Source: Rhizobium rhizogenes NBRC 13257 (GTDB taxonomy: Bacteria; Pseudomonadota; Alphaproteobacteria; Rhizobiales; Rhizobiaceae). From it: a stretch of DNA of 64,000 nt. The stretch covers positions 372,001-436,000 of the forward strand of contig NZ_BAYX01000005.1 in assembly GCF_000696095.1 (NCBI RefSeq), in the 5' to 3' direction. The position numbers and the translations under genes were made by a program. The number at the start of each line of letters is the position of its first letter. Position 1 is the stretch's first letter. Positions 1 through 9,314 of this stretch are shown here, one piece after another. Under the pieces are notes generated by a model. It did no database searches and was not told the DNA's origin. It saw only the letters and a program-made list of their open reading frames with translations.

Positions 1-470
1 TATTCGAACGCCTTGAAGCGCGGCTTGTAGGCATTAGCCTGCTGCGCGGTAAAGACGGCATGGAACGGTGCGCCGAGCTTTTCGACATTGTGCATGATCT
101 GCTCGTTCATCGCGTTCGAGAGGATCACCAGCGGAATTTCCTTGGCGACCTTGGCAAGTCCGGCCGGAACGTCGGCATGCGGTCCCCAGCTCGGCACTGT
201 CTCATAGATGGAGCGGGCATCCTCGTCGCGGAAGGTGACGCCATTCTTGCGGCAGGTGCGTTCGACGGCGTTGTGAAGCACTTCATTATAGGGTTTCCAG
301 TCTCCGAGAATCTCGTCGAGCCGGTAGGCAGCGAAATTCTTGATGAACTGGGCCATGCGTGGCTGGTCGAGCTGTTCGCCGTAAATCTTCTGGGCGGCCT
401 CGGCCATCTGGAAATTCGTCAGAGTGCCGTAGCAATCGAAGGTGATGTATTTCGGCCGGAACGTCGTCAT
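1..470 (-). CDS. HAD type II (haloacid dehalogenase-like) hydrolase, 3' part outside the window
   Basis: The reverse strand opens with ATG at 468-470 and reads into the window edge, so about 156 N-terminal residues are visible and the C-terminus is missing. The nucleophile motif FDCYGTL (Asp12) marks the HAD superfamily. A cap-like helical stretch follows, and later VILSNAMNEQ supplies the HAD motif II Ser/Asn, as in (S)-2-haloacid dehalogenase-like proteins. These are cytoplasmic hydrolases, but many homologues have no proven substrate. The gene is divergent from the GNAT/aminotransferase operon. A second HAD type II gene lies at 3327-4043, so the two probably serve the same locus. The family call is firm; the substrate is unknown. 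Confidence 0.85.
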   Translation of the reverse strand, partial: MTTFRPKYITFDCYGTLTNFQMAEAAQKIYGEQLDQPRMAQFIKNFAAYRLDEILGDWKPYNEVLHNAVERTCRKNGVTFRDEDARSIYETVPSWGPHADVPAGLAKVAKEIPLVILSNAMNEQIMHNVEKLGAPFHAVFTAQQANAYKPRFKAFE

Positions 471-809
471 GTCTTGGATCCTTGCAGGGTGCCGCGCAGG
501 CGCTTGATGATATGAAGACATCATAGGCAGCCTTTCTCCATCGGTTCACCGCATTTGCGCCGCCGCGAAGCAGAATGTTTTGTATCCGCGCTCCGCTTTG
601 GCAGAGAGTTGCGCACCTGACCCTCCGGTATTGCCGATAACCGGGCAATAAGAGGCTCAAAAGCACCCCATCGGCTTAAATGACCAGCATAAGATGCGGC
701 GGGCATGCCGGCGAACGGTGAAAGATATTGCCGGAATGCTTTCGTCGGGACGATCTTCTTCCATTGCGGGTCTATCAAAAAGGAAAGCAACGAACGGGAG
801 ACACAGCCT
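471..809. promoter_or_regulatory. Divergent intergenic region with repeated TATTGCC half-sites
   Basis: This gap of about 340 bases separates the leftward HAD gene from the rightward GNAT gene, and I see no convincing gene in it. It contains an inverted repeat, TATTGCC (629-635) and GGCAATA (644-650), separated by eight bases, and a further direct TATTGCC at 726-732. Shared half-sites between divergent genes fit a regulator operator, perhaps for the locus Lrp protein or an unseen regulator. Function is inferred only from position and symmetry. Confidence 0.35.
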
Positions 810-1649
810 GTGCAGGCAACCGCGATCGACCTTCGCCCCCTCGACCACTCTCACCTTCAATCGGCGCTGGCACTGTCACGCCAAGCCGGCTGGCCGCACC
901 GTTTGGAGGAATGGCAGATGCTGCTGGAGCTCAGCAACGGCCTCGTGGCTATCGAGAACGAAAAAGTCGTCGGGACGATCTTCGCCACCCCCTATGGCGA
1001 CGAGATTGCGACGATCAACATGGTGATCGTCGATGAATCGATGCGTGGACGCGGCATTGGCCGGCGCATCATGCAGGCGGCTCTCGATATCGTCGGCGAG
1101 CGCGAATGCCGGCTGGTGGCGACCGCCGACGGTCTGCCGCTTTACGAGAGCCTCGGCTTCCGGAAGACAGGCACAATCGTCCAGCACCAGGGAATGCTTG
1201 CCGCCTGCACCGCACCGGAGACGGTCGAATGGGCGACTGGGGCCGATCTCGATGAGGTCGTAGCTCTCGATCGCGTCGCCTATCCTGCGGATCGCAGTGG
1301 GCTCATCCAGAGCTTATTTCGGGCGGGCCGACTGGCAGTTCTGCGCGAATCGGGAGTGATTCACGGTTATGCTGCCTGGCGGCCTTTCGGTCGCGGCGAG
1401 CTCTGCGGTCCGGTGATCGCGGAGACTGCCCAGGCTGCGGAAGACCTCCTCCGCTTCCTGTTCGCGGCCCGGCCCGGTGTCTTCATGCGCGTCGATACCG
1501 GGGTCGAAACCGGCCTTGCTTCGTTCCTGACTGAGCACGGCCTTACCCATGTCGGCGGCGGCATTTCGATGCGCCGGACACCCTCGTCCGCTTCATCACC
1601 CGTTCCAAGCGTTCACACATTTGCCCTGGCCAGCCAGGCTTTAGGCTGA
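810..1649 (+). CDS. GNAT family N-acetyltransferase (two GNAT-like halves)
   Basis: This 279-residue protein is a predicted acetyl-CoA-dependent N-acetyltransferase. The acetyl-CoA-binding motif RGRGIG (residues 79-84) follows a beta strand, MVIVDE, and YESLGF closes the first GNAT fold. The second half, with an LTEHGLTHVGGG segment, resembles a second, degenerate GNAT domain as in two-domain family members. The open frame extends upstream to 705, but I chose GTG at 810 because CGGGAG lies about nine bases before it and family similarity begins only after it. It is separated by 11 bases from the aminotransferase and is probably co-transcribed with it. The substrate is unknown. Confidence 0.8.
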   Translation: MQATAIDLRPLDHSHLQSALALSRQAGWPHRLEEWQMLLELSNGLVAIENEKVVGTIFATPYGDEIATINMVIVDESMRGRGIGRRIMQAALDIVGERECRLVATADGLPLYESLGFRKTGTIVQHQGMLAACTAPETVEWATGADLDEVVALDRVAYPADRSGLIQSLFRAGRLAVLRESGVIHGYAAWRPFGRGELCGPVIAETAQAAEDLLRFLFAARPGVFMRVDTGVETGLASFLTEHGLTHVGGGISMRRTPSSASSPVPSVHTFALASQALG

Positions 1650-1660
1650 AGAGAGATATC

Positions 1661-3034
1661 ATGCTGAGCAATTCCCTCGTCGAACTCGACCGCGCCCACC
1701 TCGTTCACCCGGTCGCCTCCTATCGCGGCCATGAGCAGGCCGGCGTCCGCGTGCTGAAATCCGCCAAAGGCGCAACCGTCACCGATGCGTCGGGCCACCA
1801 GATGCTCGACGGCTTTGCCGGTCTCTGGTGCGTCAATGCCGGATATGGCCATGAAAGCATCGTCGAAGCCGCAGCCCGCCAGATGCGCGAACTGCCCTAT
1901 GCCACCGGCTATTTCAGCCTTGGCTCCGAACCGGCCATCCGGCTTGCGGCCGAACTTGCCGAGCGGACGCCCGGCGATCTCAACCACGTCTACTTCACGC
2001 TTGGCGGCTCCGACGCTGTCGACAGCACGGTCCGCTTCATCCGCTACTACTATCACTCGCTGGGCAAGCCGACGAAGGACCAGTTCATCTCACTCGAACA
2101 GGGGTACCACGGCTCGTCCACCGTCGGCGCGGGCCTGACGGCGCTTCCCGTCTTCCACGCCGGCTTCGGCATGCCGCTCGACTGGCAGCATAAGATTCCG
2201 ACGCACTACGCCTATCGCAACCCTGTTGGCACCGATCCGCAGGCGATCATCGCCGCTTCGGTCAAGGCGCTGCGCGCCAAGGTCGAGGAAATCGGCGTCG
2301 AGCGCGTGGCCGCTTTCTATGTGGAGCCGATCCAGGGCTCAGGGGGCGTGCTGGTTCCGCCGGCCGGCTGGATGAAGGCGATGCGCGATGTCTGTACCGA
2401 ACTCGATATTCTGTTCGTCGCCGACGAAGTCATCACCGGTTTCGGGCGCACCGGCCCGCTGTTCGCCTGCTCGGACGAAGGTATCGTCCCCGACCTGATG
2501 ACGACCGCCAAGGGCCTGACCTCCGGCTACGTGCCGATGGGCGCTGTCTTCCTGTCGGAGAAGGTCTACCAGACAATCGCCGACGGTGCCGGCGCGGCCG
2601 CAATCGGCCACGGCTACACCTATTCCGCCCATCCTGTCAGTGCCGCGGTCGGCCTCGAGGTGCTGCGCCTTTATGAGAACGGCCTCTTGGAAAACGGTGT
2701 CAAGGCGGGTGCGCGGCTGATGGCCGGCCTTCAATCGCTCTCCTCGCATCCGCTGGTCGGTGACGTGCGCGGGCGCGGCATGCTTGCCGCGATCGAACTG
2801 GTGGTCGACAAGGAGCGCAAGACGCCCCTGCCCGCAGCGGCCGACCCCTCGCGACGGATCTTCGATCGCGCCTGGAACAATGGGCTCGTGATCCGCGCCT
2901 TCGGCAATGGTGTTCTCGGCTATGCGCCGCCGCTCTGCTGCACAGAGGCCGAGATCGACGCAATCGTTGAGCGCACCGCCAAGACGCTCGACCAGACGCT
3001 CGAAGATCCTGATGTTCGCGCGGCCCTCGTCTGA
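1661..3034 (+). CDS. Class III (omega) aminotransferase, PLP-dependent
   Basis: The 457-residue protein has the usual length of subgroup III aminotransferases, such as the beta-alanine:pyruvate and putrescine types. Visible landmarks are GLWCVNAGYGH near the N-terminus, LGGSDAVDST for the PLP phosphate site, FVADEVITGFGRTG with the cofactor-contacting Asp, and TTAKGLTSGYVP, where Lys284 should form the Schiff base. It should transfer an amino group from an omega-amine or beta-amino acid to pyruvate or a similar keto acid in the cytoplasm. It lies between GNAT and HAD genes and upstream of a peptide-type ABC importer, so the likely substrate is an imported amine or amino-acid conjugate. The exact substrate cannot be read from sequence. 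Confidence 0.9.
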   Translation: MLSNSLVELDRAHLVHPVASYRGHEQAGVRVLKSAKGATVTDASGHQMLDGFAGLWCVNAGYGHESIVEAAARQMRELPYATGYFSLGSEPAIRLAAELAERTPGDLNHVYFTLGGSDAVDSTVRFIRYYYHSLGKPTKDQFISLEQGYHGSSTVGAGLTALPVFHAGFGMPLDWQHKIPTHYAYRNPVGTDPQAIIAASVKALRAKVEEIGVERVAAFYVEPIQGSGGVLVPPAGWMKAMRDVCTELDILFVADEVITGFGRTGPLFACSDEGIVPDLMTTAKGLTSGYVPMGAVFLSEKVYQTIADGAGAAAIGHGYTYSAHPVSAAVGLEVLRLYENGLLENGVKAGARLMAGLQSLSSHPLVGDVRGRGMLAAIELVVDKERKTPLPAAADPSRRIFDRAWNNGLVIRAFGNGVLGYAPPLCCTEAEIDAIVERTAKTLDQTLEDPDVRAALV

Positions 3035-3207
3035 GCGCACGCGGAACATTTCGCCATCGGCCAGCACGCTTCGCATCGGCCGATGGGTGGGATGAGCGAA
3101 ATACCGCTTTGCCGCCATATTCGCAATTTTGTGCCGCCACAGCTCTCCCATTCAGAGAATCCGGCGAGCCTTAACTGCGAAACTGAAATGGCTGAAGGTA
3201 CCCAAAG

Positions 3208-3230
3208 CCCGAAAAGCCTAGGTTTTCGGG
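3208..3230. repeat. Inverted repeat (8-bp stem) between aminotransferase and HAD genes
   Basis: CCCGAAAA and TTTTCGGG flank a seven-base centre that contains CCTAGG. The element lies in the 292-base gap (3035-3326) that precedes the HAD/ABC genes. No T-run follows on either strand, so it is more likely an operator or processing hairpin than a terminator. Nothing else recognisable occupies the gap. Confidence 0.4.
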
Positions 3231-3326
3231 AGATACAAGAAAATCCTCGGCAGTATGGGAACAGCATATTCTTCTGCATTCAGCCGAGGCGACCAGAATT
3301 GGTCGCATTCCATCGAGGACAGACAC

Positions 3327-4043
3327 TTGGTTAAGAGCTTAGCGGATTTCAAATATTTCACCTTCGACGTCGTCGGGACGCTGATCGACTTTGAAGGCGG
3401 CATCAAAGACTGCCTCGCCGCAATCGCAGCGGAAAAGGGCGTCTCCGTGGACGGAGAAGAAGCGCTCGCACTTTATCGCGCTGAACGCTACTCCGGCGAC
3501 GCCGGACTGTTTCCCGACGATCTGCTTCGCGTCTATCTTGCTATCGCGCCGAAGCTCGGCCTGCCGGCAGAGCAGAAATATGGCGAACGCCTGCGCGATT
3601 CCTGCCGGGATTGGAAAGGCTTTCCCGATAGCGCCGAAGCCCTCAAGCGTCTATCGAAGCGCTATAAGCTGATCGCCATGACGAACGCACGCCGCTGGGC
3701 CTTCGAACATTTCTCCAGGGAACTCGGCAACCCGTTTTATGCCGCATTCACCGCTGACGATACCGGCACGGAAAAGCCCGATCCGGCCTTCTTCGAACAG
3801 GTCTTTGCCTTTGTCGGCAAGGAAGGCGCTTCGAAGGACGACATCCTGCATGTCGCCCAGAGCCAGTATCACGATATCGGCATCTCGCGGCAACTCGGCA
3901 TGACCAATTGCTGGATCCAGCGGCGCCACGCCCAGAACGGCTATGGCGGCACGATCGAGCCGAAGGAGTTCACCAAGCCCGACTACCATTTCACCTCCAT
4001 GGCAGGGCTTGCGGATGCAGTGGAGGCAGTGAAGGCCGCCTGA
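3327..4043 (+). CDS. HAD type II hydrolase (haloacid dehalogenase-like)
   Basis: This 238-residue predicted cytoplasmic hydrolase has motif I FDVVGTL (nucleophile Asp14), motif II IAMTNA, and later EKPDPAFF plus the HVAQSQYHDI motif typical of 2-haloacid dehalogenase-like proteins. The frame is open back to an ATG at 3255. I prefer TTG at 3327 because GAGGA lies 8-12 bases upstream and the HAD fold begins directly after it. Val occupies the position where many relatives have a small or aromatic residue after the nucleophile. It lies 74 bases upstream of the binding-protein gene and is likely co-transcribed with the importer. It is a paralogue of the partial HAD gene at the left edge. The substrate is unknown. 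Confidence 0.82.
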   Translation: MVKSLADFKYFTFDVVGTLIDFEGGIKDCLAAIAAEKGVSVDGEEALALYRAERYSGDAGLFPDDLLRVYLAIAPKLGLPAEQKYGERLRDSCRDWKGFPDSAEALKRLSKRYKLIAMTNARRWAFEHFSRELGNPFYAAFTADDTGTEKPDPAFFEQVFAFVGKEGASKDDILHVAQSQYHDIGISRQLGMTNCWIQRRHAQNGYGGTIEPKEFTKPDYHFTSMAGLADAVEAVKAA

Positions 4044-4117
4044 CGCAGTGATACCCGGAATTGATCCCGCAGGAAAAGACGGGACGCCAAATCGACCTTA
4101 ACAACAAGGGGAACGCA

Positions 4118-5728
4118 ATGAACGACAAGATCACGAATTGGACCAGCGCAGACGATGCCATGGTCGAGAATGCCATTCGCCGTGGCGCGACCCGCCGCGA
4201 TCTCCTGCAAATGCTGCTCGCCGGCGGTGTCGCAGCCGTTGCAGGCGGCGCGATCTTCGGACGTGCCTCGTCAGCTTTTGCGGCCACCCCGGTCTCCGGC
4301 GGCGCGCTGAAGGCGGCCGGTTGGTCGTCGTCGACCGCCGACACGCTCGATCCGGCCAAGGCGTCGCTGTCGACGGACTACGTCCGCTGCTGTGCCTTCT
4401 ACAATCGCCTCTCCTTCCTCGACACGGCCGGCGTCACACAAATGGAACTCGCCGAAAGCATCGAAAGCACCGATGCCAAGGTCTGGACTGTGAAACTGCG
4501 CAAGGGCGTGACCTTCCATAACGGAAAGAGCCTTTCCTCGGCCGACGTCGTCTATTCGCTGAACCGCCATCTCGACCCGGCCGTCGGCTCGAAGGTCAAT
4601 GCGATCGCCAAGCAGATGACCGGCATCAAGGCTGTCGATCCGCTGACCGTGGAGATCACCCTTGCCAATCCGAACGCCGACCTCCCGACGATCCTGGCCA
4701 TGCATCATTTCATGATCCTTGCCGACGGCACGACGGATTTCAGCAAAGCCAACGGCACGGGCGCCTTCGTCTGCGAAGTCTTCGAACCAGGCGTTCGCTC
4801 TCTCGCCACCAAGAACAAGAACTACTGGAAGCAGGGTGGCCCTCACCTCGACTCCTTCGAGTTCTTCGCGATCGCGGACGATTCTGCGCGCGTCAACGCA
4901 CTGCTATCCGGCGACATCCATCTCGCCGCCGCCGTCAACCCGCGCTCCATGCGACTTCTGGACGGCCAGCCGGGCGTGGCAATGTCGAAGACCACCTCCG
5001 GCAACTACACCGACCTCAACATGCGTCTCGACATGAACCCGGGCAGCAGCAAGGACTTCGTGACCGGCGTCAAGTATCTGCTGAACCGCGAGATCATCCA
5101 GAAATCGGCATTGCGCGGCCTTGCCGAAATCGGCAACGACCAGCCTGTGCCACCGGCCAGCATCTACCACAATGCCGATCTGAAGCCGAAACCTTTCGAT
5201 CCGGAAAAGGCCAAGTTCCACTTCCAGAAATCGGGTCTTCTCGGCCAGTCCATTCCGGTGGTGGCGTCGGAAGCGGCAGGCTCTTCCATCGACATGGCAA
5301 TGGTGCTCCAGCAGGCCGGCGCTGAAATCGGCATGAAGTTCGATGTCCAGCGTGTGCCGTCCGACGGCTACTGGTCGAACTACTGGCTGAAGGCGCCGAT
5401 GCATTTCGGCAATATCAACCCGCGTCCGACGCCGGACATTCTCTTCTCGCTGCTCTATTCTTCCGACGCTCCCTGGAACGAAAGCCAGTTCAAGTCCGCG
5501 AAGTTCGACAGCATGATGCTGGAAGCGCGCGGTTCGCTCGACCAGGCCAAGCGCAAGGCAATCTACGGCGACATGCAGACGATGATCGCTGAAGATGCCG
5601 GCACTGCCATCCCGGCCTATATCTCCAACGTCGACGCGATCTCCTCGAAGCTGCACGGCTTGGAAGCCAACCCGCTCGGCGGCATGATGGGCTATGCCTT
5701 CGCGGAATATGTCTGGCTTGATGCTTGA
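4118..5728 (+). CDS. ABC transporter substrate-binding protein, family 5 (peptide/opine type), Tat-exported
   Basis: The 536-residue periplasmic binding protein belongs to an importer of the dipeptide/oligopeptide/opine class. A twin-arginine-like segment (TRRDLLQML) precedes a hydrophobic stretch and an AFA cleavage site, which suggests Tat export. The mature part carries the family 5 signatures: LDPAKASLSTD, a VWTVKLRKGVTFHNG block and SADVVYSLNRH. ATG at 4118 is preferred over 4061 because AAGGGGAA lies just upstream and the Tat signal then starts at a normal distance. The permease and ATPase genes follow in the same direction after a hairpin-containing gap. The aminotransferase and HAD genes upstream suggest the ligand is an amino-acid derivative. 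Confidence 0.9.
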   Translation: MNDKITNWTSADDAMVENAIRRGATRRDLLQMLLAGGVAAVAGGAIFGRASSAFAATPVSGGALKAAGWSSSTADTLDPAKASLSTDYVRCCAFYNRLSFLDTAGVTQMELAESIESTDAKVWTVKLRKGVTFHNGKSLSSADVVYSLNRHLDPAVGSKVNAIAKQMTGIKAVDPLTVEITLANPNADLPTILAMHHFMILADGTTDFSKANGTGAFVCEVFEPGVRSLATKNKNYWKQGGPHLDSFEFFAIADDSARVNALLSGDIHLAAAVNPRSMRLLDGQPGVAMSKTTSGNYTDLNMRLDMNPGSSKDFVTGVKYLLNREIIQKSALRGLAEIGNDQPVPPASIYHNADLKPKPFDPEKAKFHFQKSGLLGQSIPVVASEAAGSSIDMAMVLQQAGAEIGMKFDVQRVPSDGYWSNYWLKAPMHFGNINPRPTPDILFSLLYSSDAPWNESQFKSAKFDSMMLEARGSLDQAKRKAIYGDMQTMIAEDAGTAIPAYISNVDAISSKLHGLEANPLGGMMGYAFAEYVWLDA

Positions 5729-5739
5729 TCCCTGCCTTC

Positions 5740-5779
5740 GTACCCGACCGGTGGTGTTTCGGCGCCACTTGTCGGGTAC
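5740..5779 (+). promoter_or_regulatory. Intercistronic stem-loop after the binding-protein gene
   Basis: GTACCCGAC (5740-5748) pairs with GTCGGGTAC (5771-5779), and GTGG/CCAC adds an inner stem. It lies in the gap between the binding-protein and permease genes and lacks a T-run. Such hairpins often protect the upstream binding-protein mRNA and lower downstream expression; that role is inferred here. Confidence 0.5.
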
Positions 5780-5824
5780 ATTGCCGTATGCTCGGCGCAT
5801 TCGTTCTCGCGAAGGGGATCTGAT

Positions 5825-6775
5825 ATGAACCGCCACATTCTTTCTCTCGTGTTCGGCCGTGTGATCGTGGCCCTGATCACGCTTCTCATCGTGTCCTTCA
5901 CGGTGTTTGCAGCGACCGAAATGCTGCCGGGCGACATCGCTCAGATCCTACTGGGTCAGGCAGCGACGCCCGAGGCGGTCGCGGGCCTGCGCGCCGCGAT
6001 GCACCTCAACGACCCGGCAATCCTGCGTTTCTTGCGCTGGCTCGCCGGCCTTGCCACCGGGGATCTCGGTATTTCCTATGCCAACAACATGCCGATCGCT
6101 GACCTGATCGGTTCCCGGCTCGGAAACTCGCTGAAGCTTGCGGCCGCAACTGCGCTGTTTTCGGTTCCGATCGCGCTCACGCTCGGCATTACCGCGGCCA
6201 TGCTGCGCGGCTCGCTCTACGACCGCATCGTCACGGTGGTCTCGATCGGCGTCATCTCCGTACCCGAATTCATGGTAGCCACCTCGGCGGTGCTGATTTT
6301 CGCCGTCTATCTCAAATGGTTGCCGGCACTTGCCTTCGCCAATGAGATCCACTCCTTCTCGCAGATGCTGCGCGTCTTCGCGATGCCGGTCATCACGCTG
6401 AGCTTCGTGATCTCGGCACAGATGATCCGCATGACCCGCGCGGCCGTGATCGAGACGCTGAACACGCCCTATGTGGAAATGGCCCTGCTCAAAGGTGCTT
6501 CGCGCCGACGCATGGTGCTGAAGCATGCGCTGCCGAATGCGCTTGGCCCGATCGTCAACGCGGTAGCACTCTCGCTTTCCTACCTGCTCGGCGGCGTGAT
6601 CATCGTCGAAACCATCTTCAACTATCCAGGCATCGCCAAGCTGATGGTGGATGCCGTCGCCACCCGCGATCTGCCGCTGATCCAGACCTGCGCGATGATC
6701 TTCTGTCTGGTCTATCTGCTTCTGATCACCATCGCCGACATCATCGCCATCATGTCCAATCCGAGGTTGCGCTGA
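5825..6775 (+). CDS. ABC transporter permease, DppB-like
   Basis: The 316-residue inner-membrane permease has about six hydrophobic segments. The N-terminus (MNRHILSLVFGRVIVALITL) leads into the first segment, and the periplasmic MLPGD motif of DppB/OppB proteins follows. The cytoplasmic coupling loop reads YVEMALLKGASRRRMVLKHALPNALGPIV, which matches the EAA-type loop that contacts the ATPase. It pairs with the second permease, starting two bases after this gene's stop, to form the channel for the family 5 binding protein at 4118. Confidence 0.92.
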   Translation: MNRHILSLVFGRVIVALITLLIVSFTVFAATEMLPGDIAQILLGQAATPEAVAGLRAAMHLNDPAILRFLRWLAGLATGDLGISYANNMPIADLIGSRLGNSLKLAAATALFSVPIALTLGITAAMLRGSLYDRIVTVVSIGVISVPEFMVATSAVLIFAVYLKWLPALAFANEIHSFSQMLRVFAMPVITLSFVISAQMIRMTRAAVIETLNTPYVEMALLKGASRRRMVLKHALPNALGPIVNAVALSLSYLLGGVIIVETIFNYPGIAKLMVDAVATRDLPLIQTCAMIFCLVYLLLITIADIIAIMSNPRLR

Positions 6776-6777
6776 CC

Positions 6778-7620
6778 ATGGCCCTTACCGCGTTCACTCC
6801 CCGCAAGCTCGGCTTCCGCTTCAACATCGTCGGCATGATCGGCCTTGGCGTCATCCTCGCCTGGGCACTGATCGCCATCTTCGCGCCGCTGCTGATCCCC
6901 TACCCGATCGGCGATATCGTCGACTTCGACTACTTCGGGCCAATCTCAGCGAAGTTCTGGCTGGGGACCGACTATCTCGGCCGGGACATTTTCTCCCGCA
7001 TCCTGATGGGCGCACGCTATACCGTCGGCATCTCGCTTGCCGCCGTCTACATCTCCTGTTTCACCGGCGTCGCGCTCGGCATGATCGCGGCGGTGACAGG
7101 CGGTTGGTTCGACAGCGCACTCAGTCGCTTTCTCGATGCGCTGAACTCGATTCCCAGCAAGCTGTTCGGCCTCGTGGTTGTGGCCGGCGTCGGCTCATCG
7201 ATCCCGGTACTGATCATGACGCTTGCCGTCATCTATACGCCGGGTGCCTACCGCTTCTCGCGTGCGCTCGCCGTCAACATCAATACGATGGATTTCATCA
7301 CGGTCGCCCGCGCTCGCGGCGAAGGCGCGCTTTACCTCATCCGCTCCGAGATCCTGCCCAATATCCTCGGGCCTGTGATGGCGGACCTGGGCTTGCGCTT
7401 CGTCTTCATCGTGCTGCTTCTGTCGGGCCTCTCCTTTCTCGGCCTCGGCGTGCAGCCTCCGAACGCGGATTGGGGCGCTCTGGTGCGCGAAAATATCGGC
7501 GGCCTGCCCTTTGGCGCACCGGCGGTGATCTTCCCAAGCATTGCGATCGCCAGCCTGACGATCAGCGTCAATCTGCTGATCGACAACCTGCCCCAGAAAA
7601 TCCGAGACCGGAGCAATTGA
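6778..7620 (+). CDS. ABC transporter permease, DppC-like
   Basis: The 280-residue inner-membrane permease has the DppC/OppC pattern: a first membrane helix, a periplasmic segment with FWLGTDYLGRDIFSR, then a five-helix core. The coupling loop FITVARARGEGALYLIRSEILPN and the downstream SFLGLGVQPP motif are typical. Its TGA overlaps the ATG of the ATPase gene by one base, which indicates translational coupling. It forms the heterodimeric channel with the permease encoded at 5825-6775. Confidence 0.92.
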   Translation: MALTAFTPRKLGFRFNIVGMIGLGVILAWALIAIFAPLLIPYPIGDIVDFDYFGPISAKFWLGTDYLGRDIFSRILMGARYTVGISLAAVYISCFTGVALGMIAAVTGGWFDSALSRFLDALNSIPSKLFGLVVVAGVGSSIPVLIMTLAVIYTPGAYRFSRALAVNINTMDFITVARARGEGALYLIRSEILPNILGPVMADLGLRFVFIVLLLSGLSFLGLGVQPPNADWGALVRENIGGLPFGAPAVIFPSIAIASLTISVNLLIDNLPQKIRDRSN

Positions 7621-9281
7621 TGGCCAAGCTCGTTGAAATTCGTGACCTGAAGGTCGAGGCCAAGACCGATTCCGGTCGCCTGGTCGAGATCATCCGTGGC
7701 GTCAGCTTCGATATCGAAGAAGGCCAGATCGTTGCCCTGATCGGCGAAAGCGGCTCGGGCAAGACGACGATCGCGCTCACCCTGATGGGTCACGCGCGGC
7801 CGGGATGCCGGATCAGCGGCGGCGAGGTCCTGCTCGCCGGCAAGGACATGGCAAGCCTGCCGGAAAAGGCGAGAGCCCGCATTCGCGGTACCGAAGTCGC
7901 CTATATCCCGCAGAGTGCCGCTGCCGCCTTCAACCCGGCGCAGACCATCATGGAGCAGGTGATCGAAATCACCCGCATCCACGATCTCATGCCGGCCGAG
8001 GAAGCAAAGGCGCGCGCTGTCGAGCTCTTCAAGGCATTGAGCCTGCCGAACCCGGAGACGATCGGTTCGCGCTACCCGCATCAGGTGTCCGGCGGTCAGC
8101 TGCAGCGCCTTTCAGCAGCAATGGCGCTGATCGGCGATCCGAAGCTGGTGATTTTCGACGAGCCGACGACGGCGCTCGACGTGACGACGCAGATCGAGGT
8201 TCTCCGGGCCTTCAAATCGGTGATGAAGAAGGGCGGCATCGCCGGCGTTTACGTCTCCCACGACCTCGCCGTCGTTGCGCAGGTCGCCGACCGGATCGTC
8301 GTGCTGAAGGGCGGAGAGATCCAGGAAATCGGCAAGACCGAGCAGATCCTTTCTGCCCCCGCCCATCCCTATACCCGCCAATTGCTCGGCGCTTTCGAAC
8401 CCAAGCTCTACGCCTCCCCCGCGCCGACCGATCCACAAAAGACGCCCGCTCTTTTGGAGGTCACGAACATCGTTGCGGGCTACGGGCAGATTCAGCCCGA
8501 CGGCCTGCCTCTGGCAACGGCGCTCAAATCGGTGAGCCTCAAGCTCGAGGCGGGCCGCAATCTCGGCGTCATCGGCGAGTCCGGCTGTGGAAAATCGACG
8601 CTTGCGCGCGCCATTGCGGGGATCCTGCCGCCGGTTTCCGGCGATATCATCTTCGACGGCAAGCAGCTCGCAGCTGACGCCAAGCAGCGCCAGCGCGAAG
8701 AACTGCGCAAGCTGCAGATCGTCTTCCAATTCGCCGATACCGCACTCAATCCGGCCAAGTCGATCGGCGATATCCTCGGCCGGCCACTCTCCTTCTATCG
8801 CAATATCGGCGGCAAGCAGCGCGAGGCTCGTATCGACCAGCTCCTCGACATGGTTCACCTGCCGAGAGCCATCAAGCACCGGCGTCCGCCGGAACTGTCC
8901 GGTGGCCAAAAGCAGCGCATCAACCTTGCCCGCGCACTCGCGGCCGAGCCGAAGCTCATTCTGTGCGACGAAATCACCTCGGCCCTCGACACAGTCGTTG
9001 CCGCTGCCATCATCGACCTTCTCAAGGAATTGCAGCGCGAGCTTAGCCTCTCCTATGTCTTCATCAGCCATGACCTTTCGACGGTGCAGGCGATCTGCGA
9101 CGAGATCATCGTCATGTATGCCGGCGAGAAGATCGAGCAGCTTGCATCCGCCGATCTCGCCGGTGGGGCCAAGCATCCCTATTCCAAGCTGCTCTTCTCC
9201 TCCGTGCCGAAGCTTAACACCGGCTGGCTGGACGGGCTGGAGCAAGATCCCGAACTGATGCGGGCTTTCGCGAAACGCTGA
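7620..9281 (+). CDS. ABC transporter ATP-binding protein, fused DppD-DppF type (two ATPase domains)
   Basis: The 553-residue cytoplasmic protein fuses two nucleotide-binding domains, usually separate as DppD and DppF. Domain 1 shows Walker A GESGSGKTT, signature VSGGQLQR and Walker B LVIFDEPTTALD. Domain 2 shows [17 protein letters not shown] and LILCDEITSALD; the second Walker B has Ile where Pro is usual, a common variant. ATG at 7620 overlaps the permease stop (TGATG). The frame is open far upstream, but that part lies within the permease gene in another frame. It energises the importer of this operon. Confidence 0.92.
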   Translation: MAKLVEIRDLKVEAKTDSGRLVEIIRGVSFDIEEGQIVALIGESGSGKTTIALTLMGHARPGCRISGGEVLLAGKDMASLPEKARARIRGTEVAYIPQSAAAAFNPAQTIMEQVIEITRIHDLMPAEEAKARAVELFKALSLPNPETIGSRYPHQVSGGQLQRLSAAMALIGDPKLVIFDEPTTALDVTTQIEVLRAFKSVMKKGGIAGVYVSHDLAVVAQVADRIVVLKGGEIQEIGKTEQILSAPAHPYTRQLLGAFEPKLYASPAPTDPQKTPALLEVTNIVAGYGQIQPDGLPLATALKSVSLKLEAGRNLGVIGESGCGKSTLARAIAGILPPVSGDIIFDGKQLAADAKQRQREELRKLQIVFQFADTALNPAKSIGDILGRPLSFYRNIGGKQREARIDQLLDMVHLPRAIKHRRPPELSGGQKQRINLARALAAEPKLILCDEITSALDTVVAAAIIDLLKELQRELSLSYVFISHDLSTVQAICDEIIVMYAGEKIEQLASADLAGGAKHPYSKLLFSSVPKLNTGWLDGLEQDPELMRAFAKR

Positions 9282-9314
9282 CAGGCGTTTCGCACATTGC
9301 AATCAGGAAAAACG

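Noticed and set aside
8112..9302. Long open frame (396 codons) on the - strand opposite the fused ATPase gene
   Set aside because: Antisense of the second ATPase domain; no motifs of its own.
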